Positions 31,759-44,273 of a stretch of DNA of 64,000 nucleotides are shown here, piece after piece. Under the pieces are notes generated by a model, which saw only the letters and a list, made by a program, of their open reading frames with translations, was not told where the DNA came from and searched no databases. Source of the DNA: Hesseltinella vesiculosa. Its lineage: Eukaryota; Mucoromycota; Mucoromycetes; Mucorales; Cunninghamellaceae. Location: positions 478,447 to 542,446 of the forward strand of contig MCGT01000015.1 in the NCBI GenBank assembly GCA_002104935.1, given 5' to 3'. The position numbers and the translations under genes were made by a program. Within the stretch, counting starts at the first letter, position 1. Every line of letters begins with the position of its first letter.

Positions 31759-34054
31759 ATCCCCCCTCCCTTTCTCTTTTTATTTTATTCTTCAGCATCT
31801 TTCATCCCACCCCTTTTTCTTTCGACTCTTTCTCTTGTCACCATCTCCTTGTCGCCTGTTATACAAAATTTGTTGTATATAATTATTTTTTTTATAAAGA
31901 TTCCACACCGTTAAATTTTGGTAATTGGAAGAATATCACAGCACCTGCTTCCATTTGCTGATGGCCATCGTTTTGGTGACTTGTGATTAAGACCCTCCCC
32001 TTCACAAGCTGCTCCATTCTTGTTTCATTCTGGATGGATGTTTTTTTTCCCACTCAATTCAAACTCAATCTTTGTCGCTGCTTCTCGTGTATTTTTTTCC
32101 CCCTCTCTTGTACTTTCCTCCTGATGGGTAAGCGTCATGCTCAGCAATTATCGGATAGACCAGCAACAAAATCTCTGCTAAGCATCAAAGATGAAACATA
32201 GGCGAATGATGCTCTTATTCTTGAAATCTAACGGCATATCAAGTCGAGACTGTTGAATTCCAAGAACATGGCATACCCAAACCAGAGCTGGACAATGTTT
32301 CAATGCTACCGAACGGTCTGTTGATGAATATTGACGTTGCGTGTCATTGACAAGAAGGTCATGTTCATGCAAGTCTGGAAATGCGTGCTGAATCAGTCTT
32401 TTGGATCCTTGTCAGCCAATAGGATCAAGACAAAGAGGAATTGGCTGCCATTGACGATTTGGATGGAACAGTATGCCCTGCAGTGTGAATAATCAATAGA
32501 TATCTGCACAACGCCTTGGGACCACACAGTGGATTTTGTCACGGTTACTCTGGGACGAGAGCCTTTCGTCATTGTCGGATGCTACAACGGTACGCAAGCT
32601 GTCGAAAAAGATCGATCGATCTGACAACAAGCTCGACGAGATGAAGCAAAGGTACCCAAGAAGAGGGTATGAATCAGGGATAAAAAACCACATCATTTAT
32701 ATATATTTTGTTTGGTAGGCAAGGCAGAACTCACCAAGTTTGTGATGGTGAAAGTAGAACGGCGGCTCGATGAAACAGCCCTGATGGCCACAGGAGACGT
32801 GCGTGCAGCTCAAGACAGCCTTGCTGATTTACGACGCGCGCGATTTCAATAACAAAAGGTAAGTCCAGATGAAGTGAGAAAGGAGTGCAAGGTGCTTACG
32901 TTCCGTTCCTTGGTCTCTGTTCAGATGGTTCCCCACTTTCGCGCTTGCAACCATCCCGTCGTAGCTTCGACCAATGGATCTTACATCAACAACATCATGT
33001 CGCACATTGGTCGTTCGCCGCCTTCCCTGCCCATCCCCAAGGCTGGTGCACTCGGCGCTACCATGACTGCCAAGGCTGGGGTCCTTGTGGACGACATTGC
33101 TTGGTCCTCGCTACCCATGTTTGATCACTTTCCTTCCCATGGCATTCAGCACCAGCTTCGATCACCTATTAAACGAAACCCATGATTTTTCTCCTGGATG
33201 TTGAATTTTCAACACTAATACAGGGTCAAGGAATGTTCACAAGCCATGAGGAGCAACGTCCTCTTTATCAGATCCATCGATAAGCTTTCTGGGCGCCATT
33301 GTTCGCAACGCAAGATCTGGAAAGTAGCTGGGATCCTTCGTTCCACTGTGTCTTATTACATTTAGAAATACAAGACGGCCATCCCTTGGGATCTCATCCG
33401 TGAAGTGGATCCCAAAATTTACCGCCACTTGTGCTATTTGAGCAATGAAAGAAAGGTTCCAATAAAATGAGATCGCGTAAAATTCGACAGCGACTTCCAT
33501 CGTTCTATCTTTATTGATTGCTTCTGTACAATTTGACTTGCGTTCACTAAATGGCAATCGCGTTGTTGTCCAAAGTGCAAAGCTCCAGATCCAGGAACCT
33601 GCCCAACTTAAGCTAATTTAGCAGTTCGCCCGATTCGGTCATGGACGTCATTGCTGGAAAAATCCTCGGAGATGTCCCAAAAATGAAAGAAGCATCCGAG
33701 ATTTCATTGGCTGTGATTTCTTGTCAGTTCGTTGTGCGTCCTAGATGTTGTTCAGTGCTGGTTTGCGTAGGAGGCATGTGATTTCAATGCATAGGCGAGT
33801 GGGTGGTTTTTTAGTATTTTATTATTGAAATTGGTGGCGAGATAACAAGGTTGCCCAGAAACCAGGGAAATGGCCATGTGTCATGCGGTCCAAAAAGATG
33901 AAAAAGAGTGGCAATTTTTCATGTGATTTCTCTAGGACTTTTGGCAAGTGAAGAAATGGGACGAATGCCGCCCCCTTTTTTTGTTTTTTTTTTTTTTTTA
34001 TTTTTTCGTGTCCTTTTTTATTCTTTTCTTGCACAATATAATTGATTGTTTACA
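31759..34054. other. Long intergenic region with ORF-like debris
   Basis: No intact gene. 32,100-33,760 contains fragments that read as protein but break after 30-90 codons: LLWDESLSSLSDATTVRKL (32,540 +), KAELTKFVMVKVERRLDE (about 32,722 +), MVPHFRACNHPVVASTNGSY (32,925 +), and a helix-turn-helix-like KIWKVAGILRSTVSYYI (about 33,310 +). There is also a possible zinc-knuckle remnant near 33,550-33,690. Probably old mobile-element or duplicated gene remains. 33,960-34,020 is a T-rich tract before the next gene. Confidence 0.4.
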
Positions 34055-35214
34055 ATGTTAGACAAGTCACTCTCTAATCAAAAGCCATGGCTACCTTTTT
34101 CACATACCAGCCACAGCAAAAAGAGCAGGATTCCTTGCAAAAAGCGAACAGAATCAACGGCTGCCATGGAGCAAGAGCCGATCGCTTGGCCACCGTCTGG
34201 TAAAACAAAAAAACCAACGTTTGTGGACAATCTGTTTTCAAAAGCAAAAAAGCATCCCAAACTACGCCGAGCAGCCACGCTGATAGAAGAACGAAGTCAG
34301 GGCTATATCAAGCCAAGACGTCGCCTGTCCGCAGCCATTTCTAGGCGATCGTCGGCCGACCCGACCCCTAGCGATCTACCGACACGAAGATGGCCTGTGA
34401 TTGATTATGAAGCAGAAATCATGCAGCAGAAGCACGATCTCATTAAATTAGCCTTTGCCGAGTAAGTGGCAAAAAAGCGTTCAGGACGAAGAAAAAAGTG
34501 ACTCAGCAGCATTTCCTCATTAGTGAATTCTCCCGGCCGGTGGAGGAAGCAGCCTTTGAAAAAGTGGTGGATATTGGCTGTGGACCGATGGCATGGAGTA
34601 TCGACTATGCAGAGAGCCATCCGCATGTGCAAGTGTATGGCATGGATGCGGTCGACATGACGGATGGGACTCGACGAAGGCCAAACAACTGCCAATTGAT
34701 CCTCCATGATTGCCGCCAGCCGCTGCCGTTTCCCGACAACGGGGTGGATCTTTTTTTTATTCGAAACATGAATGTGTCTTGGACAAGAGATGAATACAAG
34801 CAGGCGCTTTCCCATTGCTGGCGTGCGCTGAAGCCTGGAGGTTACTTGGAACTGATGGAGATGGATATGCTGGCACACAACACGGGACCCATGACGCAGG
34901 TGCTGAATGGTCGGGCCCTGGCATTGGTGCAGCAGCGCGGGTTGGACCCTCGGTTGGCCATGGATCTCAAAAGCCTGTTACCTCCTCATCAAGGGGCCAC
35001 ACCGGTTGAACCCTATCGCTCGTTGCCTATTGGCCTTTGGGGTGGCCGACTTGGGATATTATTTCGAGATGACCTGCTGCATTCATTACAGTTTGTGGGC
35101 ATTGACAACGACTCTGATCGATTTGAAAACCAACTGCGGGCAGTGGAAAAGGAGCTAGAACAATGTCGTAGTTATTCCAACTTTCACTTTCTACGCGTGC
35201 AGAAACCTTTTTAA
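34055..35214 (+). CDS. Class I SAM-dependent methyltransferase, substrate unknown
   Basis: Two exons, 34055-34461 and 34524-35214 (1098 nt, 365 aa). The first about 115 residues are basic, Ser/Arg/Pro-rich and likely disordered (KTKKPTFVDNLFSKAKK, RRRLSAAISRRSS). The catalytic domain follows with SAM motif I VVDIGCGPMAWSIDYAE, post-I VYGMDAVDMT, and the late-strand signature ALKPGGYLELMEMDML. This is the Mucoromycota/Ascomycota TAM-type methyltransferase layout (LaeA-like superfamily), but nothing fixes the substrate. The disordered N-terminus could be a regulatory or localisation extension. Confidence 0.8.
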
Positions 35215-35444
35215 TAAAAAAGCCATTGTTCTTGCCAAAAACGAGCTGGAAAAATCATTGATTGGCTCCGCTAAACTTCAGGTATGCATTTTCCTACGGC
35301 TGCATAATAGTGGGGGACCAGTCAGTCAGTTGACAGCCTCATTTTTAAACACCTCTTTTTTTCATTTTTTTTTTTTCATCCCTTCTTTCTCTTTTATTAT
35401 TCTTATTTTACTTCTCTCTTTATTAGTCGCATGTACTTTTACCA

Positions 35445-37397
35445 ATGACGGATGCCAAAACACCTCTTCTCTCTTCAAGTCGGAAACCACCTGTCAGCCG
35501 TCCCAAGACTCGCCGTCGCCGTTCGTCCTTTGAAGCATCTACCTACAACAGCACTGCTGCCATTTCCTTTGTTCGTGATGTCAATGCTGATGACCATTCT
35601 GGCCCTGGACTGAATTTGATTCAACTACTTGCTCTTACTGTTTGCATGGCCGGTGTGCAATTCACTTGTAAGCATGACCTCCAAAAACATAATAAGTTCT
35701 CCCTTACCTTTTTCTTTAGGGACCGTCGAGCTGTCGTATGGTACACCTTATTTGCTCTCCCTGGATCTCTCCAAGGAGTTGACTGCTCTGGTCTGGTTGG
35801 CCGGTCCTCTGAGCGGATTGATTGTGCAGCCAGTAAGACATTGAAAAAGAGAGGAAGCAAGCTAACAACCATTTGTTAGGTGATTGGTGCTTTCAGTGAC
35901 AAATGCGCTTCACGGTTTGGTAAACGACGTCCTTTTATTGTCGGGGCCGGGATCTTGACCTGCTTGGCCATGTTGGGCGTTGCTTATGCCAAAGAATTTG
36001 GGGTCCTGCTATCCTTGTGGTTACCCAACACCAATCAGTCAGACTGGGTAAGGGCAAAAAAAAAAAAAAAAAAAGTAGGGGGACGGGAAGTGTCCTAAAC
36101 AAAGATGCATCATCTCATCTCTCTCTACAAATCAGGATCATTTCTGTGCCATTTTGGTTGCTGTGTCTTCTTTTTACTTTTTAGACTTCACATTAAATGC
36201 AGTGCAGGCCATTTGTCGTGCTTTGATTCTGGATATCCCCCCCTTATGGCAGCAAGAGCAGGCCAATGCATGGAGCGCACGCATGTCCAATTCTGCCATG
36301 GTCATCGGTTACTTTGTTGGCTACATTGACTTGGTCAAATACTTTCCTTGGCTGGGCGACTCGCAAATTAAAGTTTTTTGCATCGTTGCCATGCTGGTCT
36401 TTTGTATCACCTTGGCCATCACTTGCCTTTGCGTCCATGAAACGCCTTTGGATGCTGAAGATAAAGACTCGGGGTATGCAGCCTTTTTAAATAGGAGGAC
36501 AAGGGGTTTGACCCTTTTTTTTTTTTTGATTAGCCCTTGGTACCATACGTTTATCTATATCTGGCGTGCCTTTCGCTTTTTACCCAGACCGATCCAAACC
36601 TTGTGCAATACCCAGTTTTTTGCCTGGATGGGCTGGTTCCCCTTTCTGTTCTACAGGTACGTCACGGGGCCTTTGCTTCACTTGTGCCTCACCTTTTTTT
36701 CCCTCCTAGCACCCAATGGGTCTCTGACATTTACTTTGCAACGCACCCTGTCAAGGACCGAGCTCACCGCGATTGGGCCGAGGGAACAAGAGCCGGGTCC
36801 TTTGCCTTGTTGTGCTACTCGGTGGTGTCTGTCATTGCTGGGGTTGTGATCCCTGACCTCTCCATGAAATTCGAAAAACGTTGGTCATGGCTCTCCCTGA
36901 ACAGCATTTACACCGCCTCCCACCTACTCTCGGCTGCCTGCTTGCTCTCGGCCTGGGTCATCCGCTCGGTCACGGGAGCTACCATCATGCTCTCGGTCAT
37001 GGGCATCTGCTGGGCCATTGTGCTTTGGATCCCTTTCTCATTAGTGGGCGAGTATGTCAGTTTCGAAGACGAGCGCCGAATGCTTGCTGCTGGCTCAGGC
37101 ACCACCGATGCCTCTTCTTCCACGGACGTTGTCCCCCGCCTGGAAAATGGCGAGTCTTCCTTTGACGATTTTGATGCCGGTATGATCTTGGGTGTTCACA
37201 ACATGTACATTGTCTTTCCTCAATTCGCTGTTGCCATCATCTCTGCCATTATATTTGCCATGAACGACACCGCAAGTGACGATCAGCCCGATGCCCCACC
37301 AGAATCCTCTAGTGTCGCGTCTGTACTCGTCTTTGGTGGCTTCATGGCTCTGATCGCTGCTGTCTTTAGTAGATATGTCGTCCGCGTGAAGAAATGA
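35445..37397 (+). CDS. Sucrose/alpha-glucoside:H+ symporter, GPH/SLC45 family
   Basis: Polytopic MFS-type sugar carrier, probably of the plasma membrane. Six exons: 35445-35667, 35720-35832, 35880-36047, 36136-36473, 36534-36656 and 36710-37397 (1653 nt, 550 aa). A charged N-terminal tail (PRPKTRRRRSS-like) leads into about 12 hydrophobic segments. Family marks are WTVELSYGTPYLLSL in TM1-2, PLSGLIVQPVIGAFSD, the GKRRPFIVGAG loop, and FFAWMGWFPFLFY. Relatives are plant SUC/SUT carriers, animal SLC45 and S. pombe Sut1, which imports maltose and sucrose with protons. A cytosolic Ser/Asp-rich loop precedes the last two helices. Sugar specificity is inferred. Confidence 0.9.
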
Positions 37398-38528
37398 TTC
37401 CCTCCCCCTGTTTTACCACTTCTTACTTTTTGCACCTTTGCTTTATTCCATTAAACTGTGGCACCTCCAGTTGTCCCTCCTTTTTATTTTAGCAGGATGC
37501 CAGGCTCTAGTAACGCCCATATTGCCTGTGAACTTCAGCCAGTATTCCTCCCCCATGAAATTTGCATTCATCAAAGGATTTAGGTTGATTGTTGGCCATT
37601 TCTAACTAGATTTATCCTGGCAAAAAAAAAAAAAAAAAAAAAGAGATTTCGCGTCTCCGATCATGCCAGGGGAAAATGCGCCGCGAAATCAATGCCAAAA
37701 GCCAACTGCCCTTGATCCCAAGCTTTGCAGGCACCTCACATAAAATGCCAAGCTACTGTGGTGACCATGAATGATCTCACATAACCGGAAGGACCAGAGG
37801 TTGTCAGCACAACATCACCAACCACGGACTTGCTGCCAAATTCACGCTAAAAAAATGAGGGTGCTGAAAATGCAACCGCCGCCGACTTGTCTTTCGACCT
37901 ACAGAGATGTTACATCGGTAGCTACCTCGTGTGTACTCGCTACTGCAGATGATTTGTGAAAAGGTATTCAGGAGACGTCTTAGCTTCACAACACCAGGTT
38001 CAGCGACAATAAAAATAAAAAAAAACCAAAAAGGTTGAGGGTCTAAGCCTTGATCTCTGTGTCATCCATCTTTGAAAAGCTTTGGAAAACTGGCGCTCAG
38101 AATGACTCTCTTTGGCAGGTGCTCGATATCTGATTTTTATCTTCTCCTTGGGGGATCCTGGACACTTTTTTTTTTTTTTTTTTTAGCAGACGGCACGCGA
38201 CCACAGGTCTAGAAAGATGAAAAACTCTTTGACAACGCGAATTCAGTCAGGTTGGGGTTTGTGTGAAAAAAAAAAAAAATTTGCGCCTGTAGGCAAGCCA
38301 GGCAAGGTCAAGCCACCCACATCTATTTTTGGCCAATCATAGCCACATGCTTACGCGGAGAAGCAAGTAGACGGCAGCCAATATAAAATAAAAAAAAATT
38401 TTCAGTCGGCCTTTTCCTTCTTTCTCTTTTTTATCTCTATTCTTACCAACCGTAAGTTTTCCTATTGATTGCTTGAATAGAATAAAGTAAAGGGCGCAGC
38501 AATGAGGTTCTAACACACCGCTCTCTAG
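37398..38528. other. Intergenic region upstream of eIF5A
   Basis: No gene is supported. Long A or T runs lie at 37,621-37,642, 38,167-38,184 and 38,266-38,279. The last about 80 bases contain a 5'UTR intron of the eIF5A gene, listed separately. Confidence 0.5.
38452..38528 (+). other. Probable 5'UTR intron of eIF5A
   Basis: A consensus donor CCGTAAGTTT at 38451-38460 and an acceptor CTCTCTAG ending exactly at 38528 bracket 77 bp. The eIF5A ATG is the very next base. The pyrimidine-rich leader upstream (38,410-38,450) would be the first exon. Such leader introns are common in highly expressed translation genes. Inferred from sequence only. Confidence 0.6.
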
Positions 38529-39202
38529 ATGTCTGACAACGAACACGATCACGACTTCGGTACTGCCGATGCTGGTTCCTCCAAGACCTACCCCATGCAA
38601 TGTTCTGCTTTGCGTAAGAACGGTCACGTTGTGATCAAGGGCCGTCCCTGTAAGATTGTTGAAATGTCTACCTCCAAGACTGGTAAGCACGGTCACGCCA
38701 AGGTCCACTTGGTTGCCATCGATATCTTCACTGGCAAGTAAGTCACCTTTTTCATTTGTATTGGACATTGAGAACCATTGATTGACTTGGATATCTTTTT
38801 GCCAAACAACAGGAAGCTCGAAGATCTCTCTCCTTCCACCCACAACATGGATGTCCCCCACGTAAGTCCTACAGATTTGGAATAGAACCTCTCAAATCCT
38901 AACCTTCCTCCCTTCTAGGTTGTCCGTAACGAATACATCCTCATCAACATTGAAGATGGTTTCTTGTCCTTGATGTTGACCGATGGTTCCACCAAGGATG
39001 ATGTCAAGTTGCCCGACAACGAAACTGGTGAAAGTATGCAAGATGAATTCGACGAAGGCAAGGAATTGTTGGTTACTGTTGTGTCCTCCATGGGTGAAGA
39101 ACACGCTTTGACTTGTAAGTCTCTTCATTTTTTTCGTTTTCCTGAATCATATAAACTGACCTGCTTTCTTTCACGATAATAGTCAAGGAAGCTCCCAAAT
39201 AA
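38529..39202 (+). CDS. Eukaryotic translation factor 5A (hypusine-containing)
   Basis: eIF5A relieves ribosome stalling (for example at polyproline) and aids termination after hypusination. Four exons: 38529-38737, 38813-38861, 38919-39114 and 39183-39202 (474 nt, 157 aa). The hypusine loop [20 protein letters not shown] places the modified lysine at Lys53. The SH3-like N-domain is followed by the OB fold ([20 protein letters not shown]), ending FKEAPK. Codons are strongly biased to C-ending, as expected for high expression. Nothing unusual in the protein. Confidence 0.97.
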
Positions 39203-39742
39203 ATGATTGGTGGCACCTAGTGCTCTCCACGTATTTTTTTTCACTAGATTTCATTGCCAAGCAAAAAAAAAAAAATGGAAAAAAAATTGGTCAGAGCCAC
39301 TGCATTGTTAATTTCGGTGTCTTTCCGTTTGTTGCAATAAAAACAAAATTACTCATTTGGATTTGTTCATGAAGAAATGCGAACGGATTTGTTACGCAAT
39401 GCGTTTTTTTTTTTTTATAAGGTGTCAACGATTTTTTTTTTGAGCCAATGAGGAAATCAATAGACTGCTTTCAGATAGGAAGCAGCTCTGAGGATGGGCG
39501 ATTGTGTGAGACCACAGCATATTTGAATGAGCTGCTGCTAATGCTTAATGATGCGAGCTAAGAGGCCTATTGTGTTCTTGTACAAAACAGCTTCACCCAC
39601 TTTTGCATCAACCTTCCCCACTCGGGCCACTGCGCTGGCAAGGACGCCACATTTCCATTGGTTCAACATCCCAAGCGCTGTTTCAACCCCGATAGAAAAA
39701 TAGAAAGTCGCTGCAGAGAAGGTGCTCACCTTTTTTTGCAAC
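39203..39742. other. Intergenic, nothing recognised
   Basis: Short region with A-runs at 39,263-39,286 and T-runs at 39,404-39,440. A minus-strand ORF at 39,538-39,744 has no family features. Confidence 0.5.
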
Positions 39743-40691
39743 ATGGAACTTGATCATCGCTTTCTTATACCAGGACTTGTTCTGTCAATAGTAGCAGTAC
39801 TCATCATTGGTAATCCTATCATGAAACTAACATTTTCATGGAATCATCCACTGATCCTTATTTTTAAAAGTGGTTCTGTCATGGACAAAGAAACAATCCA
39901 AAAATCTGGTGCTCATCCTTGGCGCCACAGATGCCGGCAAGACTTGTCTGTTTACCTTGGTTGGTCCACATTTGACGGCCATTTTCCTATTTCTAACCTT
40001 TCTCTCACTGTTTGCTTTAGTTGAATTATGATCAAGTCAAACCCACCGTCACTTCCATGAAAGAAAATGAAGCTTCATTTGTTCTGAACAACAAGGCAAG
40101 CTGAAGAAGTAGTCGTGTCAGGCAGGAATCGTACATGAAATACTGATGAGATATTTTTTTTGTTCTCTTTATTCCAGACGTTGGAAGTGGTAGATATCCC
40201 CGGGCACGAGCGGCTACGCTACCGTTATGCCGATTTTTTGAACGTTGCACAGTGCGTCTTGTTTGTGGTTGACAGCACCACCCTCCACCGCAATGTTCGC
40301 CCTGTGGCTGAATACCTTTACGACTTGCTGGCCAATCCCATCGTCCAAGCTCAAAAGATCCCAGTCTTGATTGTTTGCAACAAGCAAGATATGATCACCG
40401 CTCTGCCCAAGATCAAGGTGCAAACGCTTTTGGAATCGGAACTGTAATGAATGATCCAAGAGAAAGAGATGCCAATTCTCATTGATTGAACTTTTACATA
40501 GCAACCGACTACGATCTACACGCACGGCCAGTGTAGAAAAGCAGGAATCGGACGAACAAGAAGCCTATTTGGGTTACGAAGGCGAAGCATTTGTGTTTGA
40601 TCATGTCGACAACCCGATTGATTTGGTGGAAGTGTCGATCTCATCCAAACAAGTCGAGCCTATCACCGATTGGATGCTTGCTCTTGCTTAG
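39743..40691 (+). CDS. Signal recognition particle receptor subunit beta
   Basis: Membrane-anchored small GTPase that holds SR-alpha at the ER. Five exons: 39743-39809, 39871-39959, 40021-40095, 40178-40443 and 40502-40691 (687 nt, 228 aa). One N-terminal transmembrane helix (LIPGLVLSIVAVLIIVVLSW) is followed by the G1 P-loop GATDAGKT. Further elements are a G2-region Thr in VKPTVTSM, the G3-like DIPGHERLR and the G4 CNKQDM. The third intron uses a GC donor (AAG|GCAAGC) with a normal AG acceptor, and the flanking frame is only continuous if this GC-AG intron is accepted. Length matches fungal Srp102. Confidence 0.92.
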
Positions 40692-40946
40692 CCCACATCT
40701 TGCCAAAGTTTAACCATGGAGGCGCTTAATAAACGTATGTTCTCTGCTGCTCTGCATGCTTTTCACTCCAGCCAACAAACGGAACTATGACGGGTCGGCT
40801 CAACCATGTCATCCAAGCCGAGGCGGTCAGATCAGAGTGACACCCGTTTGGTTACGAAGAAGTAGATAGGTTTGTGCATTGCATGGCCCGTTGAATGGTG
40901 ACTGAGAGCAAGAGACGACAGTGAGGGGGAAGGGGGGGGGGTAGAT

Positions 40947-42534
40947 TTATTTGTTCAAGCAATATTCAATGGCTTGAGCAAGTTTTTCTATGCCAGATCG
41001 CAACGTGGCGACGGGATAGTAAGCAAAACAAAGGCGGATGGTGTCATCGACAAGGTGCTGCGTTTGGTCCAAGGAAGCGACTTCTCCGCAGGCAGTATCA
41101 CGCACACTTTGCACACGAAACAGACTGGTGACACCAAACGAGATGCCCAATTGCAAGGCATCCACAGCACCCAGCACCTGTTGGCAGTCTATGCCTCGCG
41201 GCAAACGGAGCCATATAAAATAGCCGCCGTGTGGTTTGGGGCCAGGGTCGCAACCTAACGGAACCAGTCTTGCTTGGATTGGCGCCCATAGGCCGGTTGT
41301 CAGTCGATGATGGAGCTCCTTGCGCAGGCCAACAATGTGTTCACTAAGTCTTAATGTTGGATCGTCCGTCACCAACATTTGGCTGACAAGCTGATCCACT
41401 GCAATAAAATTGAAGCGACGTGAGCGTTGGCGCCACTATTTTTCTCTATACCCATCACGGCACGTACCGTAGTTTGAAGGAGAGCTGCCTGAGACATATG
41501 ACCCGCTATGGAGAAAAAGCAAAGGAAAAAAAAAATCAATCACCAGCTTCCCGCTCTTTTTTTTTCTCCTACCAAAACCACAACTACCTTTCACCAAGGG
41601 CTCGGATGAGGCGAGGGTGGCACTCATACCAGCCGCAGCGAATGCCAGGAGCAAGGATTTTTGAAAAAGTGCCATTGCTGATCACGACAGGGTGGTCATC
41701 GTTGGTGTCGAGGTCAAAGGCGACCAAGCGTCGAGGCATGTGCTCGGGTTCATAGGTCAGGATATCGTAGACATCGTCACTGATGACCAGCACGTTGTAT
41801 TTCTTGGCCAGTTGCACCAGGCGCTGGCGATCGTGATTGTTCAGGGTGGATCCGGTTGGGTTGGCATGGGTGGGCACGCAATAGAGCACACTGTCAAAGA
41901 GACCATCGTCCGAGGGCGTAGGTGGTACAGGAAAGTGCTGGGCAAGAGCACGTTCAAAGTGGTCCACATCCAGGCCGTGGCAAGGTTTGTCAGGCACACC
42001 TATAAACTGGTGAGGCTGGAACCCGAGGTCTTTGAAGATGGCAAACACCAAAAAGTAGGTTGGGTCTTGAAAATAGGCAAATTTTGTTTTGCCCCGAGGC
42101 TGAGTAAGCATCCCCACAATGTGTTCCACTCCAAGCGAAGCACCGGCTGTAGCACAAAGGTGGGCCCTAAACGCGGGCATGAAGTGGGCAGGTAGTGCGT
42201 GTGAGTTCTAAAAAACTGTGTTTTCACACTAGCCGAGCGACGGTATGACTTACGGTTGCACAGGCTCGCGGTATTCATAGGACAGAAAGGAAGCAAGGTT
42301 GGCTCTAAAAGTCTGACTGCCCAACTCATGGCCATACTGATATCATTTCAATGGAGGGTTTCACCCGCAAGCGCGGCAGTTCAGTAAAGTATGCCATGTC
42401 TTTTCTAAATGATGTACCTGAAGCATGAGCAGAGGGCCATCCGGTTCAGCAATGGCAAGGGCTGTGGCTTTACGGAACAAGTCGATTGGTAAGAGATCTT
42501 GCGATGGTTGACCCTTTAAAAAGTTAATGACCAT
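40947..42534 (-). CDS. PLP-dependent aminotransferase, fold type I
   Basis: Five exons: 42534-42418, 42336-42254, 42166-41588, 41505-41468 and 41398-40947 (1269 nt, 422 aa). The N-terminus MVINFLKGQPSQDLLP is typical of fungal 2-aminoadipate/valine-pyruvate/kynurenine-type aminotransferases. The middle holds CATAGASLGVEHIVGML, PTHANPTGSTL (cofactor Asn) and ISDDVYDILTYEP (Asp and Tyr). The PLP lysine lies in SNGTFSKILAPGIRCGW, and the C-terminal domain has the substrate-carboxylate Arg region GGYFIWLRLP. The third exon needs an acceptor inside an apparently open frame (TTTAG|GGCC), so automatic callers may misplace it. Which amino acid is used cannot be told from sequence. Confidence 0.88.
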
Positions 42535-42788
42535 GACTGGGAAAAAGAGTGCGAAAGAAAAAGGAAAAAAAAAAATTGCGGTTGTGGTGTCATTTTTTCA
42601 AGTTTGTTCAAAGGCAGGAAAATGAGGTTTGCCAGCATTGATTGGCTGACATGGTATTTGTCAAAGTTTGGTTTGCAACTCTATTTTTACTAGTACTGAA
42701 ATTTGGATTTATTTTTGGACACTGAATACGAGATACTGATGCGGAACTAAAGTGCATACGGAAAAAAAAAAGTGGAAGAATGGCGTAT

Positions 42789-44017
42789 CTACTGCGAGGC
42801 AGTGGACATGGCTTGTTGAGTAGTGACAGATCCAGAAGGCTGAGGCTGCTCAGTGGGCTGAGGTTGTTCACTAGCAGTCGAGGTAGCAGCTTCGCTAGAG
42901 GATTCAGCTGGTGAAGCAGAGGCAGACTCAGTGGATGAGGCCGAAGCAGATTCGGTAGACGAGGGAGACTGGGTAGGAGCGGCGCTGCTTGGGGAAGGTA
43001 CTGGAGAGCCAGAGCTGTCGCACTTTGGCAATTTGGCATAATCGTCTTGGTAGTCATTGCCGAGGACCTTGGGGGCGATTTGGTCATAGGTGGAATTGTC
43101 GGCTACATCACGCGATTTGGCAAGCATAACCTTAAAGTCCGGCAGGTTTGTCTCGCCATCAGCAGACACCGTGCCCCCTACCAACAAGAGAAGAATGGAG
43201 GATGTCGGTGATGATTTTTTTTCCTGGTTGATATGGAGTCATGTCTTACGGGTACGGAGGAGGGCAACATCATCGGTGCCGTTTTGGCTCGAGTAGAACG
43301 ACCAGCAGTACATTCCCTTGGAGCCAGTGTCTTCAGGAGGCCGCTTTGCATCGTCTTCACGGATGTTCAGCACGTTTTCAATGGCGGTCCAGGATTTCTC
43401 ATTGGTGCTAATGTAAGGTTGAGCTGATGGGGGGGGGGAACGAGCTGAAGGTAAATATAATCATCCTAATAAATGGAAAGAGCCTTACAAAAGAGAAAGG
43501 CAAAGGCGGTTCCATTGTTGCTCTTGCTGCAGACCTTGTCAATAACAGGCACCAAGAGACCAGTGGAGTAGTAGCGAGTAGGAGGGATATCCTTGGTGTG
43601 CAAGGTGCAGCTCACATTGGCACTCAAGGTGACAGGTGTGTTGGATGAAAAAGCGACTTCAGGACAGTCGCACGTGGCATTGAACTTTTTGGCTTCTTCG
43701 GTCATCATCTCATAGACATCTTCTTCAATGGCGATCGGGTACCCTAATTATTGAGAGTCAGCCTTTTCATTTTTTTTTTTTTTTTTTGGTAGCCACATAC
43801 AAACGCCGTCAAACTTGGACGCATCAAAACTTGGTAAGGACGACGACGGCATAGGAGGCGCCTGGGATTGTGTTTGACTAGGGCTAGCAGAGGCAGAGCC
43901 ACTTGGGCTTGCCGAAGCAGTAGTATTGCTGTCTTCACGTCGCCAAGGGAAGGCATGGGCAGGTTGGACGGTCCAGCAAAGAGCTGAAACAAGAGCGAGA
44001 GAGGTGGTAAACTTCAT
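42789..44017 (-). CDS. Secreted Ser/Pro-rich protein with Cys-containing core, unknown function
   Basis: Four exons: 44017-43801, 43743-43489, 43423-43250 and 43177-42789 (1035 nt, 344 aa). The signal peptide MKFTTSLALVSALCWTVQPA ends near AHAFP. A Ser/Ala/Pro spacer precedes a core of about 190 residues with six cysteines (CDCPEV, SCTLH, DKVCSKSN, MYCWSFYS, KCDSSG) and an N-glycosylation-rich surface. The C-terminal about 75 residues are Ser/Pro/Thr/Glu repeats (TESASASSTESASASPAESS), a likely O-mannosylated stalk. It ends without a hydrophobic tail, so no GPI signal is evident. It is probably a wall or extracellular protein; the core family was not recognised. Confidence 0.75.
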
Positions 44018-44273
44018 GATTCAAACAAGGAAATAGGAAGAGTTGTGTAGGAAAAAAAAAACAACCTTGGATAAAAAGGCTTCATTTTTGTACTGTATTA
44101 ACATGGATCTGCTGTTTCAGTAGAAAAAAGCAAGCCCTGTCGTTTTTCATGAAACCAAATGAACTCCGCTGCATGACGTCCATTCATGCCAGCCTGTTGC
44201 CCAATCTTGGCGTAAAAAAATGAAACCTTTATTAAAATAGTACAAACAGCCAAGACAACGAAATTTTTTTTCC

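Noticed and set aside
42000..42335. Open frame continuing through the second intron of the aminotransferase
   Set aside because: The conserved protein requires splicing from GTAAGTC to TTTAG; the open frame is an accidental read-through.
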